A DNA stretch of 51,535 nt, taken from GCA-016699445 sp964555055 (GTDB taxonomy: Bacteria > UBA10199 > JACPAL01 > GCA-016699445). The stretch spans positions 1 to 51,535 of the forward strand of contig CAZKQW010000015.1 in NCBI GenBank assembly GCA_964555055.1. The letters are read 5' to 3'. A model generated the notes under the pieces. That model saw nothing but the letters and a program-made list of their open reading frames with translations, had not been told where the DNA came from and did not search any database. The translations under genes were made by a program, and so were the position numbers. Position 1 is the first letter of the stretch. Every line of letters starts with the position of its first letter. Positions 17,202 to 26,285 of this stretch are shown one piece after another.

Positions 17202-18059
17202 ATGAGTTCATCTCTCAAGCTAAAACGAGGATTAGTCGTCGAAGGAGGAGGAATGCGAGGCTCGCATACATGCGGGGCTCTCATGGGTCTCATTGAAAGC
17301 GGCTTTTGGGAGTTCGATGTCGTCGCCGCCACGTCCGCCGGAGCCTGCACTTCGGCCTTTCTCGTAAGCCGCCAATTTGATCTCCTCCCGCGGATTTGGA
17401 CCGAACACCTGCACGGGGCGCAATTCATCAAATACAGGAATCTCGCTCGCCGCACGGCGTCCGTCATGGACTTGGATTACCTCATCGATCACGTCTTCGC
17501 GAACATGCAGCCTTTGGATACGAAGGCGATTCAGAAGAGTCCGACTCAATTCTACATGGTGGCGACAAGTTGCGAAACGGGGAAACCCCGTTACTTCGAA
17601 GGGCATAAGGATCCGATCCTGCCGGCGCTTAAGGCGTCCTCCGCCCTTCCCCTCGCTTATAGGGAACCCGTGGCTATCGAAGGGTCACGGTATGTCGACG
17701 GTGGTTTATCGGACGCCATCCCGATCCAAAAAGCCTTGGACGCCGGCTGCGAAGAGATTTTCGTCGTCCTGACGCGGCCCAAAGGCTACCGCAAAAAATC
17801 TCCCCTCTTTGACTTCATGCCTGCTTATTACCGCAAAAAATTCCCGCATTTGGCCGAAGAGATACGGCAGCGCCATCAACGCTATAATACGATCGTCGAA
17901 AAAATCGAAGACGGAAACTATCCAGCCAAGCTCACCGTGATCCGCCCCAGCCGAAAACCCCTTGCCACTCGGTTGACGACGGACTTGGCCAAGATTAAAG
18001 CCTCCATTCTACAAGGCCATCACGACGCCCTCTCCGTGATCTCCGAGAGAAAGTCTTGA
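17202..18059 (+). CDS. Patatin-like phospholipase (YjjU-like)
   Basis: A 285-residue hydrolase with the patatin serine-aspartate dyad: the oxyanion loop VVEGGGMRGSHTCGAL (residues 12-27), the nucleophile S45 in AATSAGA, and D166 in YVDGGLSDAIP. The nucleophile elbow is A-x-S-x-G rather than the usual G-x-S-x-G, a small deviation that may still be active. No export signal is present, so it would act on membrane lipids from the cytoplasm. The C-terminal third (about 195-285) is basic and helical. The ATG at 17202 has GGAG very close upstream. It shares a 94-base intergenic region with the divergent 1581-residue orphan. Family is sure; lipid substrate is unknown. Confidence 0.9.
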   Translation: MSSSLKLKRGLVVEGGGMRGSHTCGALMGLIESGFWEFDVVAATSAGACTSAFLVSRQFDLLPRIWTEHLHGAQFIKYRNLARRTASVMDLDYLIDHVFANMQPLDTKAIQKSPTQFYMVATSCETGKPRYFEGHKDPILPALKASSALPLAYREPVAIEGSRYVDGGLSDAIPIQKALDAGCEEIFVVLTRPKGYRKKSPLFDFMPAYYRKKFPHLAEEIRQRHQRYNTIVEKIEDGNYPAKLTVIRPSRKPLATRLTTDLAKIKASILQGHHDALSVISERKS

Positions 18060-18093
18060 CCCTCCAGGGATTTCCTGTTTGTTAACGCCGCCT

Positions 18094-18639
18094 ATGCAAC
18101 AACAAAAAATCGTACAGCAACAAGCCTCCATTAAGGGAGAAGTGCTCAAGTGGGGCCGATGCATCTGCGGCCTCTGCAATAACAAAGGCAAATTTGGCTC
18201 GACGACCACGCCCACTCAACAAAACCCCGTCGCTATCATAATGTGCTACGACTGCACGGTGAAAGACATCGCCGACCGTCGTAAAATCTCGATTAAGGAA
18301 GCTAAAGATCGGCATGAAAAGACGAACAAGGCCCAAGAGATTTTGGCAAAGATCATCCTAGAGCGCTACAAAGAGGAAACCGGAAAAAAGATCCCCAAGA
18401 ACATGGAAGGATTGGCCGAAATCATGCGACCCGGCATCACGTGGTGGCAGCAGTCGGTTTCCGAATCCGAGAAGGACAAGGTCCTCGCCTTGTCCAAGGA
18501 CGAAATGAAGGAATACTTCAAGAAAGCCCCCGTGCTACCGACGTCCCAACAACCCATCGTCAACGAGAACCAAACGGGCCGGAACGATCCTTGTCCTTGC
18601 GGAAGCGGCAAGAAATACAAAAAATGCTGCCTTAAATGA
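18094..18639 (+). CDS. SEC-C zinc-motif protein
   Basis: A 181-residue protein ending in a SEC-C motif, NDPCPCGSGKKYKKCC, the same zinc-binding tail found at the end of SecA and many small adaptor proteins. The N-terminal part has two further cysteine pairs (CICGLC and MCYDC), which could bind a second metal. The central part is lysine/glutamate-rich and helical. A TTG at 18079 with AGGGA eight bases upstream is an alternative start that adds five residues; the ATG at 18094 lacks a visible ribosome binding site. The stop abuts the stop of the convergent SIMPL gene without a gap. Its partner is unknown. Confidence 0.82.
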   Translation: MQQQKIVQQQASIKGEVLKWGRCICGLCNNKGKFGSTTTPTQQNPVAIIMCYDCTVKDIADRRKISIKEAKDRHEKTNKAQEILAKIILERYKEETGKKIPKNMEGLAEIMRPGITWWQQSVSESEKDKVLALSKDEMKEYFKKAPVLPTSQQPIVNENQTGRNDPCPCGSGKKYKKCCLK

Positions 18640-19395
18640 TTATTTAATCTCGGCGACGACGGAGACGCGGGAGGATATTTTAATCATACCGGCTTCCACT
18701 GGAGCGGACTGCGTTTGAACCTCGGAAACTCTGGCTTTCAACTCAAAATTTTCTTGTTGGGAACTGTAGTCTTCATTGAGAGACATGATGTTGCCCACAT
18801 CCACATTAGCGGCATCCGCCATACTCTTGATTTTAGAAAGAGCGAGCTTTACGGCAATCGCCCTAGCTTGAGATTTGTATTTTTCGTCGTCTTCGATACC
18901 CCACTCCAAGCTCTCGACGGAATTAGCGCCCGCCGCGATGACCGCATCCAACGTATCCCCGACTTTACCCACGTTGCGTATCTTAACGTTCATTTGATTC
19001 CTCGCCTCGTACCCGTTGATGCGCGGAGGGACACCACGCCCTCCGTTGGTGTATTGAGGATTCACTTCCAGGTAAGACTGAACGTCTTTTTCGAGGATTC
19101 CGGAATCCCTGAGCCTTTGTAAAATGAGTGCGCTTTTTTGATTGATCTCGATCGTCAAGGCATCGAGCTTTGGTCCGCGGTTTTCAACAGCCAAACGTAT
19201 CGTAGCGACATCCGGTTTCGCCATCACAAAGCTCTCTCCGGAAGCGGAAAGCGTCCTTAAAGCCGTGCTGGAGCTTAATTCAGGCCGTACCGGCAACGGT
19301 TTGTCATTCTTGCTGGGGTTATAAAGTTGAAGCGCGCCAAAACTAACTAAAACACCCAACAAAAGGCCAATGATGGTCGCTGGAAGATGATTCAT
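18640..19395 (-). CDS. SIMPL (DUF541) domain protein, membrane-anchored
   Basis: A 251-residue protein with one N-terminal membrane segment (residues about 7-25, IIGLLLGVLVSFGALQL) and an extracytoplasmic SIMPL/DUF541 domain from about residue 48, opening with RTLSASGESFVMAKPDVATIRLAVE. Family members (for example E. coli YggE) form oligomeric periplasmic assemblies linked with stress; the molecular role is not well defined. GGGGGAGAACC directly precedes the ATG as ribosome binding site. It lies 44 bases after the thiolase gene on the same strand and may be the last gene of the TRAP-thiolase series. Confidence 0.88.
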   Translation of the reverse strand: MNHLPATIIGLLLGVLVSFGALQLYNPSKNDKPLPVRPELSSSTALRTLSASGESFVMAKPDVATIRLAVENRGPKLDALTIEINQKSALILQRLRDSGILEKDVQSYLEVNPQYTNGGRGVPPRINGYEARNQMNVKIRNVGKVGDTLDAVIAAGANSVESLEWGIEDDEKYKSQARAIAVKLALSKIKSMADAANVDVGNIMSLNEDYSSQQENFELKARVSEVQTQSAPVEAGMIKISSRVSVVAEIK

Positions 19396-19439
19396 CGGTT
19401 CTCCCCCATTCAGATAAAATAATTAGTTTTTACTTAAAA

Positions 19440-20615
19440 CTAGATGCGCTCAATCACCAACGACACGCCTTCGCCACCGCCGATGCAGAGGGAAGCCAAG
19501 CCGCGCTTGGCATTCGTTTCCTGAAGAGTATGGACTAAAGTCACGAGCACGCGGGCACCCGAAGCTCCGATCGGGTGTCCCAATGCGACGGCCCCTCCGC
19601 GTACATTGACGCGATCTTCACTCACACCTACAACTTTGTTGTTAGCCACGGCAACGGCCGCAAAGGCTTCGTTGATCTCGTAGAGATCGATGTCCTTCGC
19701 GGTGAGATTTAATTTCGCCAGGTTCTTCTTGATGGCCTCGGCGGGCCCCATGCTGAACCACGCCGGATCCAAAGACGCTTGGGCCTGGCCCACGATGCGC
19801 GCCAGGGGTTTGAGACCTCTCTTTTTGGCGGCTTCGGCACTCATCAGGACAAACGCCGCGGCACCGTCGTTAATGCCGGACGCATTCCCCGCAGTGACGG
19901 TCCCCGCCTTATCGAAGGCCGGGCGCAGTGTCGGCAGCTTATCGACGCTTCCCTTGAACGGTTCTTCGTCCTTGTCGAAGACGACCTTCCCTTTCTTGGA
20001 TTCGATCTCGACCGGCACGATTTCCTTTTGGAAAAGTCCGTCGTTCACGGATTTCTGGGCACGCGTGTAGCTTAAAGCCGCGTATTTGTCCTGATCCTCG
20101 CGGCTGATCTCGTATTTCTTGGCGCACATCTCCGTCGCGTTCCCCATGTGGAAATTATTATAGACGTCCCACAATCCGTCCTTGATCATGCTGTCTATGA
20201 TCTCCCCATGGCCCATGCGGTAACCGTTACGCGCCTTGGGCAATAGGTAGGGAGCCTGCGACATGTTCTCCATGCCTCCAGCGATGATGACATCCGAATC
20301 CCCCGAACGGATGATTTGATCCGCCAACATGACCGCCTTCAAACCGGACCCACAAACCTTACCGATGGTAAGAGCGGGCGTGACCTGAGGTAGCCCCGCA
20401 TACAGGGTCGCTTGACGCGCGGGAGCTTGACCGATGCCTGCGGTCAGGACGTTGCCCATGATCACTTCGCAGATCTCTTCCCCTTTAAGTCCCGCTCTTT
20501 TTAAGGCTTCGGCGATGGCGATGCTTCCCAGCTTCGTAGCCGAGACTTCCGCAAGAGCCCCTTGGAAGGATCCGATGGCGGTACGCGTGGCACTGACGAT
20601 GACGGTTTCTGTCAT
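19440..20615 (-). CDS. Acetyl-CoA acetyltransferase (thiolase)
   Basis: A 391-residue thiolase of normal length. The active-site residues are all present: C88 in TIGKVCGSGLKAV, H347 in ALGHPIGASGAR, and C377 in LCIGGGEG. The GNASGINDGAAAFVLMS segment is typical of biosynthetic, acetoacetyl-CoA-forming thiolases (AtoB/PhaA type), which condense two acetyl-CoA or run in reverse. GAGGAG lies upstream of the ATG. It follows dctM by 36 bases on the same strand. Linkage to a transporter suggests that the imported compound may enter acyl-CoA metabolism, but no CoA transferase or dehydrogenase is nearby, so this remains inference. Confidence 0.94.
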   Translation of the reverse strand: MTETVIVSATRTAIGSFQGALAEVSATKLGSIAIAEALKRAGLKGEEICEVIMGNVLTAGIGQAPARQATLYAGLPQVTPALTIGKVCGSGLKAVMLADQIIRSGDSDVIIAGGMENMSQAPYLLPKARNGYRMGHGEIIDSMIKDGLWDVYNNFHMGNATEMCAKKYEISREDQDKYAALSYTRAQKSVNDGLFQKEIVPVEIESKKGKVVFDKDEEPFKGSVDKLPTLRPAFDKAGTVTAGNASGINDGAAAFVLMSAEAAKKRGLKPLARIVGQAQASLDPAWFSMGPAEAIKKNLAKLNLTAKDIDLYEINEAFAAVAVANNKVVGVSEDRVNVRGGAVALGHPIGASGARVLVTLVHTLQETNAKRGLASLCIGGGEGVSLVIERI

Positions 20616-20651
20616 AAAAAACTCCTCGTTTATGAAAGTTGATGGTCGCGC

Positions 20652-21923
20652 CTAATGATAGATCTGGTTCACCAAATAGGTGCTGAAGAAAGGGAAATAA
20701 GTGAGCAAGGCTAGTCCTGTCAGCAAAATAATGATGAATGGCAGAGAATCGATAAAGATCTTAGAGACCGGCTTTTTAAAACGATAGGCCGACAAGAAGA
20801 GGTTTAAACCGAAGGGAGGCGTTAAATAACCGATCTCCATGTTCGCCAAGAAGACGATGCCTAAATGAATCGGGTCGATATTATACCCTAAGGCCACGGG
20901 AACAATGATCGGAACGATGACTAAAATAGCCGAAAAGATATCAATGAGACAGCCAACCACCAGAAGAAAGAGATCCAGGACCGTCAAGAACATGTAAGGG
21001 CTAGAGATATAACGCTTTGTCAGCTCGAAGAGCTTCATGGGTACTTCTTGGTCGATGACGTAGTTAGTGAAGCCCAAAGCCACAGCCACAATGACTAAGA
21101 TACCTCCCACTAACACCATGCTATCTTTCATGACGCGAGGTACGTCTTTCGTGAGGTGCAGGTCCTTGTAAATGAAGACCTCAACCATGAAGATGTAAGC
21201 TGCGCAGACTGCCGCCGCCTCAGAAGCCGTCGTATACCCTCCGTAGACTCCGATCATGACCAGAAAAGGCAAGGGAACTTCCCAAGCCGCCGCTTTTAAA
21301 GCTTTTAACGTAGCGTTAAGCTTAAAAGGGACTCGCATCATATTGCCACGACCTACATAAAGTGAATAGGTCGCAATCATGACGATCAATAAAATTCCGG
21401 GAACTAAACCCGCCATAAACAATTTATCAACGTCAACCCCAGCCACCATCCCATACAGAATGATCGGCAAACTGGGAGGAAACAAAAGTCCCAGGCTCCC
21501 GCAACACGTCATCATCCCGAGGGAAAAATTTTCAGAATAACCCCGCTTAACGAGAATGGGATAAAGAAGCCCCCCGAGAGCGATAATTGTAACGCCGGAC
21601 GCTCCAGTAAAAGCCGTAAAGAAAGAGCACGCAAATAACGTCACGAGAGCTAAACCACCCGGCAACCAGCCCAATAAAGCCTGACTGAGGTTAACCAGGC
21701 GTTCGGGCATCTTGCTTTCAGCCATCATGTAACCGGCGAAAGTGAATAAAGGTATAGCCACCAGGGCCGGGGCCGAAACTAACTGCGTCATCTGAATAAT
21801 GATGGCTGAAGGATTAATATCGGCGTTGATGAAACCAACCAAGGATCCGGCACCGAAAATCGAAAAAAGCGGCGCCCCAAAGGACGCCGCTAAAACGATT
21901 AAAATCACCAAGAGAGTCGTCAC
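20652..21923 (-). CDS. dctM: TRAP transporter large permease, DctM/TatM
   Basis: A 423-residue, highly hydrophobic protein with roughly twelve membrane segments, the ion-coupled translocation subunit of a TRAP transporter. Family landmarks include ALVAIPLFTFAGYMM, FFTAFTGASGVTIIALGGLL, GSLGLLFPPSLPIILYG and GYLTPPFGLNLF. The start is the GTG at 21923, which overlaps the dctQ stop (GTGA); a longer frame reaching 22028 would run inside dctQ and is rejected. It works with the small permease and the periplasmic binding protein encoded just upstream. Confidence 0.95.
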   Translation of the reverse strand: MTTLLVILIVLAASFGAPLFSIFGAGSLVGFINADINPSAIIIQMTQLVSAPALVAIPLFTFAGYMMAESKMPERLVNLSQALLGWLPGGLALVTLFACSFFTAFTGASGVTIIALGGLLYPILVKRGYSENFSLGMMTCCGSLGLLFPPSLPIILYGMVAGVDVDKLFMAGLVPGILLIVMIATYSLYVGRGNMMRVPFKLNATLKALKAAAWEVPLPFLVMIGVYGGYTTASEAAAVCAAYIFMVEVFIYKDLHLTKDVPRVMKDSMVLVGGILVIVAVALGFTNYVIDQEVPMKLFELTKRYISSPYMFLTVLDLFLLVVGCLIDIFSAILVIVPIIVPVALGYNIDPIHLGIVFLANMEIGYLTPPFGLNLFLSAYRFKKPVSKIFIDSLPFIIILLTGLALLTYFPFFSTYLVNQIYH

Positions 21924-22417
21924 GATTTTTTCCCTTTCATAAAGTACTGCACGTCTTTGGCGATGCTGAAGGAAAGATGAAATGGAATCAGCACAAACGT
22001 GATGGGGATAATTGTGACCGTCCACCACTCCGGGAAAAGGTGGAGGAATTGACTGCTCGACGCACTTTCGTTTTCAATATAAGTCAATGAAGCCCTGAAG
22101 AGATAGACACAAACGATCACGGCGAAGGTTTTGACCAAGATGCCGACGAAGTGCTTTCCACGCTCTGGCATGTATTTCGTGGCGACTTCGATCGTGATGT
22201 TTTGCTCCAACTTCGTCGCCAGACATCCGCCGAAAAGCCCCACCCATAATACCATAAGGCGCACCACGCTGTCCGCCCATGGGATGCCTTCGTTGAAGAC
22301 GTTTCGCATCACCACTTGGAGAAAGGCTAAAAACACCATGACCGCAAGCAAGACCGAGACGAAGAACGCCTCGATCTTGCCGATCATCTCATTCAGGTTA
22401 TTCAATTGTCTCTTCAT
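21920..22417 (-). CDS. dctQ: TRAP transporter small permease, DctQ/TatQ
   Basis: A 165-residue membrane protein with four predicted membrane segments, typical of DctQ. Landmarks are LAVMVFLAFLQVVMRNVFNEGIPWADSVVRLMVLWVGLFGG and a final PITFVLIPFHLSFSIAKD helix. The ATG at 22417 is one base after the dctP stop, preceded by GGAAAATAGC; the longer frame to 22486 would overlap dctP and is not needed. Its stop overlaps the GTG of dctM, so translation of the two permeases is probably coupled. It pairs with DctM to form the membrane part of the transporter. Confidence 0.94.
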   Translation of the reverse strand: MKRQLNNLNEMIGKIEAFFVSVLLAVMVFLAFLQVVMRNVFNEGIPWADSVVRLMVLWVGLFGGCLATKLEQNITIEVATKYMPERGKHFVGILVKTFAVIVCVYLFRASLTYIENESASSSQFLHLFPEWWTVTIIPITFVLIPFHLSFSIAKDVQYFMKGKKS

Positions 22418-22418
22418 G

Positions 22419-23420
22419 CTATTTTCCGCGGACGCTCGAGAGAGTGGCTTGGTCATAGAGCTTGCCGACGAGCTTGTCGCCGACACCCACCGTCAAGTTC
22501 ACCAAGGCCTGCTTATCGGCTTCGGCCACGGACACTTTTTGGACGCCCAACTTGACTAAAGAATCGAAGGCCGCGGCATTGTCCTTACGCGTCTGCTCGA
22601 TGATCTGACGGCAATACTTCTGGGAGACTTCCTTCAGAATCTTTTGTTGCTCGGGCGTGAGCTTGTTGAACTCCGCCTTGCTCATCACGAGACCGCCGAT
22701 GGAGTTGGCCAAGGGCAAATCCGTCACGTATTTCACTTTGGAAGCCCATTGGAGGGCCACGGCGCCCATGGGGGGCGCATAGACGGCTTCGATCATGTTC
22801 GTCTGCAAGGACGTCAAGACGTCGGCGATCGACAACTGAACGGGAGTCACGTTCAAAGAAGCGTACAAAGCTTCCGCGACTGGATCACCCTCCCACATCC
22901 ACATTTTCACGCCTTTCATGTCGTCAAGCTTCGCGATAGGTTTGTTGGACATGATGTAGACGAAGCCCGCTTCGGCCCATCCTAACAATTCCACTTGAGG
23001 ATTCCCGTTTGAGAATGCAGTCCTCATGGCTGTATCCACTTTTTGAATGGCGGCATCGACTTCCGCACCGTCCTTGAACAGGAAAGGCAGTTCCAAAGCC
23101 CTTACGGAAGGCGCGATCATTCCCAAACCGAAACCCGTCAAACCTCCGCCGACCAATTGGCCGCTGCGGATTTTCTGGACCACGGCTTTCTCGTCTCCTT
23201 GCACGCCACCAGCGTAGATCTTAGGAACCACTTGACCGTTCGTGCGTTGGATGACTTCATCTTTCCATGCAACGAAAAGCTTATCCCAAGATGACCCACT
23301 GGGCGCCAGGGTAGCAAATTTCAATTCTTTAACGGTAGTAGATTGCTGCGCATGAGCCCATGGGCTCAGCAAAAGCGTGAAAAACAAAGCTCCGACGAGC
23401 TTCCTCATAAAGCGTTTCAT
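22419..23420 (-). CDS. dctP: TRAP transporter substrate-binding protein, DctP/TatP
   Basis: A 333-residue periplasmic binding protein with a signal peptide ending near AHA|QQ (residue 24). The DctP fold is seen in LKFATLAPSGSSWDKLF, the GGVQGDE segment, KMWMWEGDPVAEALYASLNVTPV and the LTPEQQKIL helix. It lacks a strongly conserved R-containing 'carboxylate clamp' segment of the usual kind: the region aligned to it reads MKGVKMWMWEG, where typical DctP proteins have an arginine near 'KIRV'. That fits transporters for hydrophobic or non-carboxylate ligands, as proposed for TatP proteins. GGAGG precedes the ATG. It sits between tatT and dctQ. Confidence 0.93.
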   Translation of the reverse strand: MKRFMRKLVGALFFTLLLSPWAHAQQSTTVKELKFATLAPSGSSWDKLFVAWKDEVIQRTNGQVVPKIYAGGVQGDEKAVVQKIRSGQLVGGGLTGFGLGMIAPSVRALELPFLFKDGAEVDAAIQKVDTAMRTAFSNGNPQVELLGWAEAGFVYIMSNKPIAKLDDMKGVKMWMWEGDPVAEALYASLNVTPVQLSIADVLTSLQTNMIEAVYAPPMGAVALQWASKVKYVTDLPLANSIGGLVMSKAEFNKLTPEQQKILKEVSQKYCRQIIEQTRKDNAAAFDSLVKLGVQKVSVAEADKQALVNLTVGVGDKLVGKLYDQATLSSVRGK

Positions 23421-23457
23421 ACGACCTCCCTTTCGTAATCGACTATATTCGGTTGTT

Positions 23458-24381
23458 TTAGAAGTACTGGTTTGCGTTTTCCTTCAAGTACTTCGCTCGA
23501 TCCTTGGCCAGGGCATTCGCGAGTCTCTGCTCCGGTAAGGCGTCGATAGATCCTGCATTAATTTTTTGCAGCAATTCGTCAAATAAAGTTTGGTCCATCG
23601 TCTGCACGGCCAAGAACTGCGCCTCCAAGGCGTAGACGATCAAGGACCTCTCCCCATTCAAGCGAGCCGCCTCGTCGAAGTGCTTTTTCGCTTTCTCGGG
23701 GTTACCTCCAAGCATCGCAGGACGGCTGGCGTAGTAGACACCGTAGAAGAGATGAGGACCGGCGAAATAAAACGTCGGATGCACTTCCAAGACCCGCGCC
23801 ATCATCACTTCCACCAAGGCCAAGTCCGCGACGACGGAAATATCGTCTTTTGAAAGATTGATCAAACTGCCCCAGTTGAAGGCCGTCCAAAAAACGCCTT
23901 CGACGTCCTGATGGTCGTAGGATTTCATGCGGGCGCGGGTCGCATCCACCCCCTGCGCCAAGGCCTTCACCAATTTCTTGTCCGAGCGCTGCAGTAAATC
24001 CATGCCGAATTTCTTACCGATTGTGTAGAAGCGCTTGGCGCGGTTGAAGTAGAGGGTGTACTTTTCTTGGTCCTTATATTGGTACTGCAACATCCGGTTC
24101 TCTAGAAAACCGAAAGCGTAGGTTCCATAAGAACGGGCCAAAAGAGCCAGGTAGGTCTTGTTCGAGGGATTCTGATAATTGAAGACCTCCAACGTCTTGA
24201 TCATTGCCAGACCAGCGTTCTCGGCGACTTCCACGTCCCCTTCCATCTCGAAAGAAGGCACCCCGCCTTTAAAGATATCGGAGGTCATATCGGAGGCGAT
24301 CTTCGAAAGACTGCACGAAGTTCCGATGAAGATTTGGATGAGGAAGAGAGAGACGATTTTAAGAAGACGGGTGTTTTTCAC
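23458..24381 (-). CDS. tatT: TRAP-associated TPR protein TatT
   Basis: A protein of about 307 residues resembling the TatT component of TPAT systems (tetratricopeptide-repeat-protein associated TRAP transporters), first described in Treponema pallidum, where TatT trimers dock three TatP proteins. Landmarks are LARSYGTYAFGFLE, FNRAKRFYTIGKKFG, AFNWGSLINLSKDD and GPHLFYGVYYASRPAMLGGNPEKAKKHFDEA. A membrane-like segment followed by IGTSC near residue 23 suggests a lipoprotein, although the lipobox is imperfect. The start is uncertain: GTG at 24381 puts the signal at the N-terminus, while the frame stays open to a TTG at 24507. It begins the series tatT-dctP-dctQ-dctM-thiolase. Confidence 0.85.
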   Translation of the reverse strand: MKNTRLLKIVSLFLIQIFIGTSCSLSKIASDMTSDIFKGGVPSFEMEGDVEVAENAGLAMIKTLEVFNYQNPSNKTYLALLARSYGTYAFGFLENRMLQYQYKDQEKYTLYFNRAKRFYTIGKKFGMDLLQRSDKKLVKALAQGVDATRARMKSYDHQDVEGVFWTAFNWGSLINLSKDDISVVADLALVEVMMARVLEVHPTFYFAGPHLFYGVYYASRPAMLGGNPEKAKKHFDEAARLNGERSLIVYALEAQFLAVQTMDQTLFDELLQKINAGSIDALPEQRLANALAKDRAKYLKENANQYF

Positions 24382-24541
24382 AGAAAATTTGCGCGGTGTT
24401 ACCCTGCGCCTCCGGTTGATGTCAATTCGAGAGTCTTCCTTGAAGCTCGAGAATTGACGCGTTAAGACAAAGGCCTTTTTACGGCCTGAATGCCTTATTG
24501 TCGGCAATGACGCGTCAAAAGTTGCGGATTTTTACCCGCTT

Positions 24542-24597
24542 TTCGGCTGAAGCGTCTTTGCGAACGGCTTCGTTGAGAATCGAAGCGAAGAGCCGAA
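24542..24597 (+). promoter_or_regulatory. Inverted-repeat leader upstream of the fumarase gene
   Basis: TTCGGCT (24542-24548) pairs with AGCCGAA (24591-24597), and inside it GCTTCG (24567-24572) pairs with CGAAGC (24581-24586) over an eight-base loop. The nested hairpins end 58 bases before the fumarase ATG. No T-run follows and no known riboswitch was recognised. It may be an mRNA leader structure or an operator. Confidence 0.35.
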
Positions 24598-24655
24598 CGA
24601 AAAGTTGACGCTCCGCGTGACTCTCCTTATTCCATTCGCTTCCCAAGGAGATCTT

Positions 24656-26281
24656 ATGGCGACCAAACCTTTCGTCTATCAAACCCCTTACCCTCTAAAA
24701 AAAGACACGACACGTTACCGCAAAATCGACGGATCCGAAAAATTAGTATCGGTCAAAAATTTCCAAGGTCAAGACGTCATCGGCGTCTCGTCGGAAGCCT
24801 TGACCCTTCTCTGTAACGAAGCGATGAGGGACGTTTCTTTTCTGCTGCGGGCCGAACACAACGAAGCCGTCGCGAAAATCCTTTCGGATCCTCAAGCGTC
24901 GACCAACGACAAGGACGTCGCCCTCGCTTTTTTACGCAACGCCGAAATCTCGGCGAAATTCAGCCTTCCCACCTGCCAGGATACGGGCACGGCCCAAGTC
25001 ATCGCGAAGAAAGGCCAGCGGATTTGGACCGAGGGCAACGACGAGGAAGCCCTTTCTTTGGGAATCTACAAGACCTACACGGAGGAAAACCTGCGCTATT
25101 CGCAGACGGTGCCGTTGACGATGTATGACGAAGTCAACACCGGCACGAACCTTCCTGCGCAGATCGATATCCAAGCGGTGGGCGGCGATGTTTATTCTTT
25201 CCTTTTTCTAGCCAAAGGCGGCGGCTCGGCCAATAAGACGTATTTGTTTCAGGAAACCAAAGCGGTCCTGACGCCGGAAAGGCTCCCGGCTTTTCTCATC
25301 GAAAAAATGAAGCTCCTAGGTACGTCGGCGTGCCCGCCCTACCATATGGCGTTCACGATCGGCGGCACGAGCGCCGATGCCTGTTTGAAGACGGTAAAGC
25401 TCGCGAGCACGCACTACCTCGACGATCTACCGACCGAAGGCAACGAACACGGCCAAGCCTTCCGCGACGTGGAACTGGAGAAGAAGCTTTTGGAAGGCGC
25501 TTTCAACCTCGGCGTTGGCGCGCAATTCGGCGGTAAATACTTCGCCCATGACGTCCGCGTCATCCGTCTACCGCGTCATGGGGCCTCTTGCCCGATCGGC
25601 ATGGCCGTTTCCTGCTCCGCGGATCGTAATATTAAAGCCAAGATCACGCGCGACGGCCTCTTCATTGAAGAGCTTGACCGCAATCCCGGCCGCTTGATTC
25701 CTCCAGAACTTCGCGCGAAACACGAAGCCGGCGTCCCCATCGACCTCAACCGTCCGATGAAGGACATCCTCGCCGAATTATCGAAGCACCCTGTATCCAC
25801 GCCTCTTCTTTTGACGGGCACCATCGTCGTAGGACGGGACATCGCTCATGCCAAATTTAAGGAGATTCTCGACGCCGGTAAAACCGTGCCCGAATATCTT
25901 CTCAAATATCCGATCTATTATGCCGGTCCGGCCAAGACGCCGAAGGGCAAGGCCTCCGGCTCTTTCGGTCCCACCACCGCAGGCCGGATGGATTCTTACG
26001 TGGATCTCCTGCAAAGCCGCGGCGCGAGCCTTATCATGATCGCCAAGGGTAACCGTAGCCAACAGGTCACAGACGCCTGCAAAAAACATGGTGGATTCTA
26101 CTTGGGATCGATTGGAGGGCCTGCGGCCATTTTAGCGGAGGAGAACATCAAAAAAGTGGAATGCCTGGATTTCCCCGAATTGGGGATGGAAGCGGTATGG
26201 AAAATCGACGTCGTCAACTTCCCGGCCTTTATTCTGGTCGACGATAAAGGAAATGATTTCTTTAAGAAACTAGGGCTTTAA
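24656..26281 (+). CDS. fumA: Fumarate hydratase, class I (iron-sulfur)
   Basis: A 541-residue two-domain class I fumarase, hydrating fumarate to malate in the TCA cycle. The [4Fe-4S] cysteines are visible at C107 (LPTCQDTGTA), C226 (GTSACPPYH) and C320 (GMAVSCSADRNIKAKI). The C-terminal domain carries GTIVVGRDIAHAKF, KYPIYYAGPAKTPKG and SFGPTTAGRMDSYVDLL. The ATG at 24656 has AAGGAG eight bases upstream, which is better than the upstream TTG of the longer frame. Oxygen-sensitive class I enzymes are common in anaerobes and facultative bacteria. It stands alone and converges on the DnaJ-like gene, with only four bases between the stops. Confidence 0.96.
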   Translation: MATKPFVYQTPYPLKKDTTRYRKIDGSEKLVSVKNFQGQDVIGVSSEALTLLCNEAMRDVSFLLRAEHNEAVAKILSDPQASTNDKDVALAFLRNAEISAKFSLPTCQDTGTAQVIAKKGQRIWTEGNDEEALSLGIYKTYTEENLRYSQTVPLTMYDEVNTGTNLPAQIDIQAVGGDVYSFLFLAKGGGSANKTYLFQETKAVLTPERLPAFLIEKMKLLGTSACPPYHMAFTIGGTSADACLKTVKLASTHYLDDLPTEGNEHGQAFRDVELEKKLLEGAFNLGVGAQFGGKYFAHDVRVIRLPRHGASCPIGMAVSCSADRNIKAKITRDGLFIEELDRNPGRLIPPELRAKHEAGVPIDLNRPMKDILAELSKHPVSTPLLLTGTIVVGRDIAHAKFKEILDAGKTVPEYLLKYPIYYAGPAKTPKGKASGSFGPTTAGRMDSYVDLLQSRGASLIMIAKGNRSQQVTDACKKHGGFYLGSIGGPAAILAEENIKKVECLDFPELGMEAVWKIDVVNFPAFILVDDKGNDFFKKLGL

Positions 26282-26285
26282 GCCA

